From Rhytidiadelphus loreus (Eukaryota; Streptophyta; Bryopsida; Hypnales; Hylocomiaceae), in assembly GCA_947034895.1 (NCBI GenBank), contig OX344761.1:76693839-76757838 (forward strand): a stretch of 64,000 bases of DNA, given 5' to 3'. Under the pieces are notes generated by a model, which saw only the letters and a program-made list of their open reading frames with translations, made no database searches and was not told where the DNA came from. The translations under genes and the position numbers were made by a program. Shown here one piece after another: positions 55,651 through 64,000 of this stretch. Within the stretch, counting starts at the first letter, position 1, and each line of letters begins with the position of its first letter.

Positions 55651-56295
55651 GGTGTTAAAGATACCTACGCCTACATTGCGCGTACGACAATCGTCGTCGC
55701 TGTCCCGATCACGCCCTGCGCTCAGCGGTTTAGGCGTACTCAAAATTTTGTCAAATGCGTCGGATAGGCTCCGTGGAGTGGACCTTACCATGTCCACTAT
55801 GTCTTTCGACTCTGCGTTCTGTGTGCAGACAATCCCCACGAGATTCTGCAGAGTCAGGTGCAATCCCAAGACTTCAACCTGAGTCGCCGGAGTCTATCCC
55901 GATTGGAGGCCGTCCAGGTGCAAGTCCTGCATCTGAATGTCGTCCACCATGACAGATCTCCGCAACTGCAAAACACTGAAGCTGCCGCTGCTAGATCCAG
56001 GGTCCTGCACGAGTTCCATCTCGGCCTCCAAGGTCACAGGCGTCACAATTGGGCCCGGAAATAGCTCCTCACGGCGCGCCGCGTGGGACGTCTAAGCGTC
56101 AAGCAACTGCACCGTCCAGGCCGCCCTGTCATCCTCGTCAATTGCCACATCCAGCGACTGCACAAGTTCTAGGATTTTGGCTCATGTACCCTTCACCTTC
56201 ACAGCCCATGTCGGTGTTGTCTCGTCCGCCACCCACCCGATGTCCAAGTCCTCACGCATACAAAGGCACCTGCCCTAGTGTTTTGACTGGTCCCT

Positions 56296-59200
56296 TTAGT
56301 GTTCGTGTGCGGTAGTCATCCAGGAAGTCCGAAATGCGTCAGGGTGATGAAGCGCCAGGTCCTGCAGAGCACGCGCGCGAACGTTCTCCACCCACTCCAT
56401 GATTCCATCAAGGACGCGCTCTTCCTTCCCTTCGCACACGAGTTGAGCGTCCTTCGCAATGGTGGCATGAATGACATTGGACTCCCACTCCTCCATCCCA
56501 GCGAAACGGAAAGGTGCCTCGAATGTGAACACAGATAGGGCGCGCATGAGGGCACTGTTCGTCTTGCACATTGCCCGGACTGATTGCCTACTCACGCCGA
56601 ATAAGGGACACGTCATCTGGCGAAATCTCCCGAACGAGCTGTTCAGTGCTATCCGCAACACCCTGACGAAGTAGGGGGGCCTCTGACGCAGAACTCTCTC
56701 AGCCAACAGCGAGTGCCGAACCTCATCAGCCTTTTGAACTGCATGTCAAGCGGTATTGTCAATGCAAGTGAACTCCCAGCCAAAGACATTGACATAGTAC
56801 AAGCACCAACTGCAAGGAACTGAGACTCCCCCCAACGTCTTAAAACACTGACCGCAGGACTCAGAGGACGACAGAGCTTACTGTCGTGGCGCCAAGGCAG
56901 TGGGGGCATCTTCTGGAGAAGATTGCGCTGCGACACTACCCACCACAGGGGGCACCAATCCCACGTAACCGTTTCGTGACGCAATGCCGTGTCCCGTTCG
57001 AACGTGAGCACAGCCTCCGACACAAGTCGCTCCTGCCGGCGTCGAAGCTCTGCAAGTGATTGGGCGCACCTGTCTGCGTATGTCTCCTTGTCTCTTATGA
57101 ACTGCAAGTATTTGGCAAGTCGTTCCACATCCGGCGGTTCTTTCTCGTACTTCATGCTGTGGCATATCGAGTACACGGCGCGCCCAATCGCCTTTCCGAC
57201 CCCGGGGTAATCTTCTTCCTATCAAAAAAGGTTGCACTCGTTCTTAGAGGCTTACACAGCGTACAAATCAACAAGGCATCCACCAATGCATCCTAAAAGT
57301 GAGCACTGCGGTGTTCAGCGCGCAAGGAAAACACAGTGCCATGTCGACAGAAAAGTCGTGTAGGTCAAGAACATGAAGTTGCTCTAACCTTGGCCACGCA
57401 CATCCACCACGTCGTGCACTTCTGAGTTGCGCCTTCGAAACTAACGTCATCCCACGATGCTTGAAAGGCACACCTGAAATCCGGACTCGTCATGCCACGG
57501 TAGTCGAACGGGAGCAAGTTCGGCCTCACTTTCAAGAGTTTGATGAAGTCCGGGGTTTCGCAAGACATTGGCGCAGGTACTTTTGGCCACGATGCAGCCA
57601 TCTCGTCAGCCTTGACTCTAGCTGCCATCCTCACTTCACGCTCATCCCTGTCAAGTCGTTCTACTCGACCTGACGTTGTATTTGCCAACTCCGGGTAATA
57701 CACCCTGTGTTTTGGTGCACCTAGACCACACATCCAGTAAGCCTGTATTGCAGCATTACCTTCATAGTTACTAGTCCAGGTCACTATATCCGTTGGCGTC
57801 TGCGTGGGTGGGACACCTGCGGTGTTCATAGAAAGCTGTTTTCTCCCTTTAGACAGCGTACATACCCAACTGCTTTCTTATTTGCCGGAGTGCTTTGTGG
57901 CGTCGTAGTATCTACCCGAATTGGTTTCGGGGGCCGGTCTCAGGTCTTCGTCTCCGCAGCTTCAGGATGCGGCTCTTGCGAGAGAATCGCATCGAGGTGT
58001 TCAGCGTATCCGTCGTCGGCTTCATCCGGGCTTGGTTGGGGCGTTGAATAGACTCCCCCCAACGTCTGCAACGCCTCACGTGGATCCGTGGTCTCGAAAT
58101 CGTCCTCTAAGTGCAACTCCGTCACTCCCATTTCTTCTCCGCTGTCGGGGGACGCAACAACTTGCGTAGTGTTTCGGCGTAGTGCAGGTGACCCTGGAGT
58201 TCTGAACCCCTTCGGTTCAGGCCACGGGTCTGGATTTGGATGGGCACCGACAACTCGTGACCAATCTTTCTTCGGTTGCGGCCACGACTCTGGATTTGGA
58301 TGGGCGCCGACAACTCACGACCAGTCTTTCTTCGGTTGCGGCCACGGCTTTGGATTTGGATGGGCGCCGACAACTCGAGACCAGTCTTTCTTCGGTGTCG
58401 GCCCTTTCTGTGACCTCGGAGCAGCATCGACAACTCGGGACCAGTCTTTCTTCGGTTCCGTGCTCGACTCCGATTTAGGAGCGGCACCAACAACTCGTGA
58501 CCAGTCTTTCACCGGCCTTGCTATACCAAGTCTAGCCGCATTCATTTTCAGCTGATGCAGCTTCTCCTGCACAGATTCAGCCGATGAAACAATCCCACTT
58601 CGGGCACGTGTCACGGGCCGGTCAAGGTTGGCATCCGAAGAACTTCCGCAGATGTCTCGGAGTTGTATCACCATCGCCGGAAGGTCTCCATGTTTCTCCC
58701 ATACAGGGTCCACTCTGGGTGCGTCCGAAATACTACCGTGTGCTGCCTTTTCAACACTGCTGGCGACGTTGGCCGGCGCAGGAAGTGCGCGGACGGTCCC
58801 CCTTGTGCTTGTGCGAGTTTTCATTCCCGTAGGTGTTTCCGCCACGCCTGCCAACGGTGTGCACGTCTGCCTTGTCTCCACTCTGAAGTCGTCGTCATCT
58901 GGAAGCACCGCGTCTTCCCTGGCCCTCTTCTTCCCCGTCCACCATCTTGTTTCGGTGTCGCTATCGTCCTCCTCTTCCGAGTGCTCGCTGTCTTCCTCTA
59001 TGTCAGGAGTGTCTTCCCTCTTTTTTAAGCGCTTATGTCGTCTTCCTGTGTCCTCTGTGTCCTCACTCCCTTCCGTCCCAACTGCCATTTGTCTATCATT
59101 TTTCCCTCGAGTGGGGGCTCCACAAATCTTCGCCTCGACCTCGTCTGCCTTCCCAGCCCGGTACATCTCCGATGTCTTCCCCTGGCCCTTCCCCTGGTCT

Positions 59201-59750
59201 GGGTAGGGCAGCATGCGACGGCGGTTCCCCGTCTCATCCCGCACGGCAAGACACTCTGAATTCCAGCGATGTTTATTAAGCCGCATCTTGTTTCTGAAGC
59301 TCTCCTTTTGGCAATGGATGCACTTCCAGAACTTCCTGCTGGGGTTATTCGGGATGCGAATGTTCATCCACGCTTTCGTCAAACACTCGTCGAGCAACCT
59401 CATGAACTCTTCCTGACTCCCGTAATTGACATCGAACTTTCTCGTGTTGATCGTAACCTCCCTGAAGAAACCCGACTGTGTAGTCCCTGGAGCCGCTGTG
59501 GGCCCGAAAGCGTGATCCAGCACCTGCCGCGAAGACAGTTTTCAGTGTTTGTATGAGCGGTTGCCATTGTGGCAACCCAAAAATCGGCAGAGAAAATGAA
59601 CTGAAATTGCAACGTCAGTAAGCGAAGGTGTGGCGGGAAGAATTTTTTTTCACACACCTTGAAATCAGCGTCGCTGCCGCTGCCACTTTGTTCCGTGAGC
59701 TCCAAAGTCGCTGCCTCGCGTGTGCGCGCATCCATTTTCGACTTTCCCAT
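56296..59750 (-). pseudogene. Spliced gene: C2HC-type finger plus KKDWSRVV repeats, in-frame TGA codons
   Basis: Exon 1 is 59750-59658 (MGKSKMDARTREAATLEL..., donor after DFK). Exon 2 starts at 59523 and carries a finger CIHCQKESF...NKHRWNSEC, a long acidic/basic disordered part, then five repeats of KKDWSRVVGA(H/A)P. The fourth repeat has TGA (58315-58317) where the other four have CGA. The frame goes on past a second TGA (57940-57942). A further exon ends MCVAK at 57389 and joins in phase to 57218 (EEDYPGVGKAIG, then a helical ERLAKYLQFIRDKETYAD part). A last exon (about 56742-56296) starts QKADEVRHSLLAERVL. Two joins (near 57.85 and 56.85 kb) are not resolved. I do not recognise the protein; a nucleic-acid-binding role is a guess from the finger. 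Confidence 0.55.
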
Positions 59751-61357
59751 TTCATAGCAGAAAGTCAGCTTTCCCACCGAGTTCGCTGTGGTGAACTAGT
59801 TGCGGTATGCGATCACCTCCCCCCAACGAAACACTGGCCGGTAGTAGAAGTAGAAATCGAGGTATCTAAAGGAAGCCCTGGAACGAAAGTTGTGTGCTTT
59901 ACGTTAGTGTCCACCCGAACTACGTGCCTAGACTGTATATCCTACAGCACTCGCAGTGTGTCTTCTTGAATACATTTTGCAAACTTCACTAACCGGAAAC
60001 CCTGGTTGCTTAACTAAGTAAGAACGGAGTTCATCACCTGCCATTCTCCGCCATTATTGGTAGCGTTTTGAAGCCCTAACTCGTTAAGAAGACCAAACAC
60101 AGTATACTACAGGCCATCCTCTCCTGCACTCGCCGACCCTACAGCAGCGGAGCCCAAAATTTCTACCTTTCTTCGAGGTCCCATTTCCTCTCCGGCGCAT
60201 AAAATTTGACAAGAATTCTTCGCACAGAAGGGGCCGCGAGGTAGACTCAGACTTAGTGCGGAAATCAAAAGCGCACAGAAAACAAAACAAGACGAGCTGA
60301 AGGGGGGGAGGATCACCGAACCTGTGGGAGCCTTGCGAAATTGCGCCCTCGCCGTTGTGATTGCACAGCACGACCGCAGCGGACTTGACATCCAATTCCC
60401 AGCGTCCATAAGTGAACCGCCTTTCGCCTCCTCCCTGATATGACCCTGCAGTCGCGTGAGTGTGACGCCCAGCTTAGTGGAGGCTTGGCAATCATAGCCC
60501 TGAAACCCTACCCACTAGAACATCACCTCGCACTCATCACCCTGTAATTGCGTTACTCACGTGTGAAGTTCTGAATCGCCAAAAGCCTGAGCACAAAGCC
60601 GTCTTCGAAATGCACGCCTGAGCCCTACAAACAGTCACCGCGCTTCTGAGCTAGCGCGCAGAACACTACCGAAATCGCACCGGAACACAAAATTCTCGTT
60701 AACCCTGAACATTGCGTTTTCGGCAATCAATTTTTTCCTGTTCGACTCTACAATGAAAGACTTCCCTAAACTCTAAGGTAAATTGTTTTTGGTAGTCATA
60801 AAAAGACCCTCTTTCATGCGCCGAACCCGAGGATTACTTTTCATTTGACAAATAGGTTCCCCCTACACCCAGTGTATCTAGTGTATCTACGAATCCAAAG
60901 AAATAATGTATATACTCCTTTTTGGTCCAAATTTGATTTCACCATTAACCCTCGAATATCCCTCCACCCCGCATATATACTTCTAGTCAACTACATAAAG
61001 GAAATTATCTGTATTAACGCTATATTCACTATTTTGGGAGTTTTCCAGAGAATTGAGAGTTTAATTCTAAGGCATTGGAATGTCACGAAGCAAATTAAAC
61101 GTCAGCAAACACATAGAAATCAATCAATGCCAATGAAAACTATCTTCCCATACAAGATTTAGAAAAAATATACTCAAAATTATGCGCATTGCATCTCTAT
61201 TAGTAAGGAAACTCATATCATTTACACATATTTGCTTTCCTATGTGTGCAATACATACTCGTCTATGCAATTCCACCTAAGTAACCAGTGAATTGGAACT
61301 CACTGAGAGAAGCCTTAACATCATGTAACAGAAATGTACATATACGAAGCACAACTA
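59751..61357. other. No supported gene
   Basis: Possible short exon near 60395-60310 on the minus strand (an ATG followed by about 28 codons and a GTTCGG donor), but weak. 60.8-61.3 kb is AT-rich and featureless. Confidence 0.4.
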
Positions 61358-62019
61358 TCAACTACATGACGTACTCTTCATCTTTTCAAGGGCCCTCAAA
61401 ATTTCAGGCCCACGACTGTACCCCCCCCGGACACCTGCACCTTCCTGACGCATGTGCTCCCTTCTTTGTGCTAGTAGTGACATCCTTTCCCAAGAGTCCC
61501 ACGTAGGAGTGGAGGACTGAGTACTGCATGACCTCTCCGCTTTTCTCTTTAATTTTGCTGATTGAGACAATGCACGGCAACGTGGAAGTAGAGGTCGAAC
61601 GAGAGCGGGTTTACTTTTTTTTCCGGACGAGAGCGGGTCACTTGGCATTTGGGCTTTCACTTCTGGTGCCTTCATCAAACAGTTTGCATCTCCGTAGAGC
61701 TTCCTTTGCATCCCCTTCTCCGAAATAGTTGGCGAAGCTGACGAATCCCTCGCTGCCCTAGAGCGCAGAGGAGATGGCGAGCATGAAATTGGCAAGCGCG
61801 GCTTCTTGTCAGGGGGGCTGTTTACCACACCGTCTTCGACATGCTTGACAGAGAAGTCCATGGTGGAATTCACAGTCGGCGCCAAGCAAAGGAAATTCCC
61901 CGTACTAAGTATGACGTATTGTCCATAGTCGAAAATGGAGTCCTCGGACGCTTGACACGGAAGAATCTCAATAATCCTAGAATTGGTAGACCCGTTTTTC
62001 ATCTGACAGAGAACAAAAA
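61358..62019 (-). CDS. Ser/Lys/Arg-rich terminal coding exon, function unknown
   Basis: An acceptor CTGTCAG at about 62020-62026 is followed by an open frame (MKNGSTNSRIIEILP...) of about 220 residues to a stop at 61358. A short hydrophobic-start globular part (YGQYVILSTGNFLCL) is followed by a basic, Ser/Pro-rich tail. No known domain. It may be the 3' exon of the FCP1-like gene just upstream, separated by an intron that holds a stem-loop, or a separate gene. Confidence 0.4.
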
Positions 62020-62127
62020 CAGAATTAGCCATAGAATCGTCAACGCATCATAAGTACACATGGTTCTGCACAAACTTCAGATACATGAATGAGCCGTTGA
62101 ATTTCACATAAAACATTACCCTGACTA

Positions 62128-62154
62128 CATTTTAGCGCGGACGGCGCTAAAATG
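62128..62154 (-). other. Stem-loop, 11-bp arms, 5-nt loop (CATTTTAGCGC)
   Basis: CATTTTAGCGC, five bases, then GCGCTAAAATG, perfectly paired. It lies about 95 bp past the stop of the FCP1-like frame (minus strand), or within an intron if the exons on both sides belong together. A partner of the same design is at 63589-63609. Confidence 0.8.
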
Positions 62155-62248
62155 CAACAGACAAATACGCCAAAACAAGCGTTTTACATCCGATACAATT
62201 TCCGTGGACTCCAGAAACACGTCTACCTGCATACCTCAAAAACCACGT

Positions 62249-63053
62249 CTAACTAACACTAGTTGACCCACGGAGGACCTCCATGAGATTTTCATACTCT
62301 CGACGACCTCGTTCTTCGCACAGCATCCGTCTCCCAATCCTCCATTTTTTATTCTCTCTGAAGGACTTCAGACCATTGCTGCGGTTGACGTGCAATTGTT
62401 GGAACCAAGGAAGAAGGACCGTCAAAAGGAACGTGTCTTTGTCACCGTTTCCTCGGTTACTCCAAGAATCCGCTAAAATCACATTCTCAGGCTTGTTCAT
62501 GATGTGTTTGCGCGGACTGTCGTCCACAATCACTGTATTCTGAGAAGTGAAATTCCCGTGGAAGCCTGAAAATAGGAAATCTAGGTTCTTAAGGAACAAA
62601 TCCTTATTCGTTCCCGGTTCCTTGTAAGAGGTCAGCCTTCCGGCTCTATCCCTGCACTTAATAGTCTTGCAGGAGTCTTGCCCCAGAACGAGGAAGGGCC
62701 ACCTTCCTTCGCGAAAGAGATACACACATATCTCATCGGTCGTGGTTTTTTTCATGGAGCTCCATATAGTGATTTTAGCTATCCTCCCTATCTCCTTCAA
62801 GAACTCAAGGCAATTTGGACGGACATATACTGCTTTTGGTCCAACAATTGCACCGATGGTGGCAGAGTGCGGCTCTGACTCGTTTTGAAAATTATGCCTG
62901 TTTGAACTGTTTGACTTCCAGTCCTCGCTGCGGCATAAAATGCCATTGAGGTCTAGGACGACGTTCATCCACTTCTCTGCCACCCCAGACCTCAATGGAC
63001 GATGGATGCCCTCGGAAGTGCCCTCACGTACTACTGTAGAATCGGAGCCCTGC
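62249..63053 (-). CDS. FCP1/SCP-like HAD phosphatase domain protein
   Basis: An acceptor TTAGCAG at about 63054 is followed by about 267 codons. HAD/NLI-interacting (FCP1) motifs are in order: VVLDLNGILC (motif 1 region, DxN instead of DxDxT), AVYVRPNCLEFLKEI, ITIWSSMKK, WPFLVLGQDSCK, and TVIVDDSPRKHIMNKPEN (motif with the Mg-binding DD) followed by ILADSW. FCP1-type enzymes remove phosphate from RNA polymerase II CTD or related targets. The missing second Asp of DxDxT is a known plant-type variant and may mean reduced or absent phosphatase activity. An upstream exon (63394-63187, acidic, ending VEK at a GTATAA donor) probably belongs to the same gene. Confidence 0.7.
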
Positions 63054-63186
63054 TAACAAACGTAGGAACATAGAGCAGTTACAATCGTGCAATTGGCTTT
63101 GTTCAGACGTCATGCGAAATCAAGTCACAGCCGGAGGAAAAAAATAGAAAAAAAAGTCTAATCACGCCGGAAGAAAACAAGGGGTT

Positions 63187-63400
63187 ATACCTTCTCCACT
63201 GTCGAACTTGAAGGCTGATCATCATTTTCACAACCGGTATTCACAGGATCAAGAGGTGACGTATCGTCATCGAGTTCTAGGAATTCAGCTGACGTGATAG
63301 GATTTTCTTCCTCAATTTCAAAATGAGTTGTCGTCACCACTTCATTTCGTGTAGAAGGGAGGACACAGACCTCAGGACAACTTTCCATATTCACAGGGCC
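63187..63400 (-). CDS. Probable upstream exon of the FCP1-like gene
   Basis: An acceptor TTGCAG is followed by an acidic, Ser/Thr-rich frame (NMESCPEVCVLPSTRNEV...SSSTVEK) and a donor GTATAA near 63187. It is on the same strand as, and close to, the phosphatase exon. Disordered; no domain. Confidence 0.45.
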
Positions 63401-63588
63401 TGCAATTCACGATTTGGAAAAGTTTCTCTGTGAGAAATATATTACATTTTCAAAGATAATTGTCTCTTACAATAAAAAACTGAGTCCATAAAAGTCCAAA
63501 TCGTAACTAAGGCCTCTACAATAATCGTCCGATAAACATCGAGAACTATTCCTATTTACAAAATTTGAGATCAATCTCTACCAAACAG

Positions 63589-63609
63589 TTTAGCGCTTGT
63601 CGCGCTAAA
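63589..63609 (-). other. Stem-loop, 8-bp arms, 5-nt loop (TTTAGCGC)
   Basis: TTTAGCGC, TTGTC, GCGCTAAA. It lies about 30 bp past the TAA at 63638-63640 of the next minus-strand frame. It has the same arm and loop size as the structure at 62128-62154. Confidence 0.8.
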
Positions 63610-63637
63610 TCTACACAAAGCAATGTTCACTAAGTGT

Positions 63638-63994
63638 TTATTGGGCAGAACCTGCAGGTTGATCTTCGGTGGGCAGGGCATCACTTCCAGGCTCCACCTC
63701 GGAAGCATCACTGGACAGGTTCTGCCCAATGTCCGTCTCTGACGACAAAATTGGTGCAGCCTCCAGGGAAGAGGGGTGATGAACAAGATCATCATCGAAC
63801 GGCAACGGTGCTGGAGACTCCGGTGCACTACTTGGAAGTGGCGGAGACACCGGCACAGGTAGCGACGGACTCGAGGCATTGCTGACGTTAGAGCCAGACG
63901 GCAGACCTTGTAGCTCCAACACTGGAGTCACGGCAGGAGGTGGCAACGCTGCGATTGGCTCAACCCTGACCTTCTTGATCAAGATCTGCATCAT
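63638..63994 (-). CDS. Pro/Ser-rich coding segment, partial
   Basis: The frame runs from the window edge (no clear start) to a TAA at 63638-63640. It is rich in Pro, Ser and Leu, then acidic (SSETDIGQNLSSDASEVEPG), so it is probably disordered. No domain. It may be the C-terminus of a gene that begins outside the window, or an upstream exon of the FCP1-like gene if a donor lies before the TAA. Confidence 0.35.
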   Translation of the reverse strand: MMQILIKKVRVEPIAALPPPAVTPVLELQGLPSGSNVSNASSPSLPVPVSPPLPSSAPESPAPLPFDDDLVHHPSSLEAAPILSSETDIGQNLSSDASEVEPGSDALPTEDQPAGSAQ

Positions 63995-64000
63995 CTCTCT

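Noticed and set aside
4997..58317. Reassigned genetic code (TGA/TAG as sense)
   Set aside because: Intact genes in the window end normally at TAG (20004, 29887), TAA (25668, 41207) and TGA (12615), and one TGA replaces an Arg codon in a repeat, so decay is the simpler explanation.
1..64000. tRNA, rRNA, CRISPR arrays
   Set aside because: No cloverleaf-like A/B box pairs, rRNA core sequences, or repeat-spacer pattern with unique spacers were recognised by eye; the regular arrays are minisatellites.

Overview
The window looks like nuclear DNA of a plant-lineage eukaryote with a large, transposon-rich genome. The evidence is: spliced genes with GT..AG introns mostly of 80-330 bp; a typical plant transposon set (hAT, two kinds of MULE, CACTA, a piggyBac-like MITE); a plant-style EAR repression motif (DLNxxP); telo-box repeats (AACCCTAAACC); and an FCP1-type phosphatase with the plant-like DLNG signature. 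A streptophyte alga such as a charophyte, or a bryophyte, would fit. That is inference from gene style, not a database match. No rRNA, tRNA, CRISPR or prokaryotic operon is visible.

Layout. 0-4.5 kb: G-rich and AT-rich minisatellites and a short EAR-motif coding piece. 4.5-28.6 kb: seven genes (a hAT transposase, three paralogues of an unrecognised 'WCHI' domain family, a spliced unknown gene, a protein kinase and a SWIM-type MULE transposase). Each has a minisatellite array upstream that reads ACCCGCAGTCGCCC in the direction of its gene, and several also share a conserved leader. 29.9-41.2 kb: a divergent pair. An intact two-exon MULE-like transposase (GCM/WRKY-type zinc domain, DDE, SWIM) on the minus strand faces a ten-exon plus-strand gene whose product combines a ParB-like N-terminus with a circularly permuted, motif-degenerate DNA methyltransferase-like C-terminus. 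An exact 170-bp tandem array lies between them. 18-bp palindromes of the form GTCTCGG-NN-CCGAGAC sit in the one oversized intron of each gene and again downstream. This pair is my best candidate for an undescribed system.

42.2-43.3 kb is a GC-rich tandem repeat. 46.3-51.9 kb is an Ulp1-type protease pseudogene cut in two by a complete non-autonomous CACTA element (46618-51061) with a CAA target duplication, which itself carries a nested TTAA-flanked piggyBac-like MITE. 52.4-54.3 kb holds a gag-like ORF broken by three in-frame TAG codons. 56.3-59.75 kb is a spliced zinc-finger/repeat protein gene with in-frame TGA codons. 61.4-64 kb holds an FCP1-like phosphatase gene and flanking exons, with two matching stem-loops.

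A recurring feature is that otherwise intact frames are interrupted by single in-frame TGA or TAG codons (12 seen, no TAA). This is what cytosine deamination at CG (CGA to TGA) and CHG (CAG to TAG) sites would produce. One case has an internal control in a tandem protein repeat. The divergent 29.9-41.2 kb pair and two WCHI genes have no such stops and may be recent or under selection.
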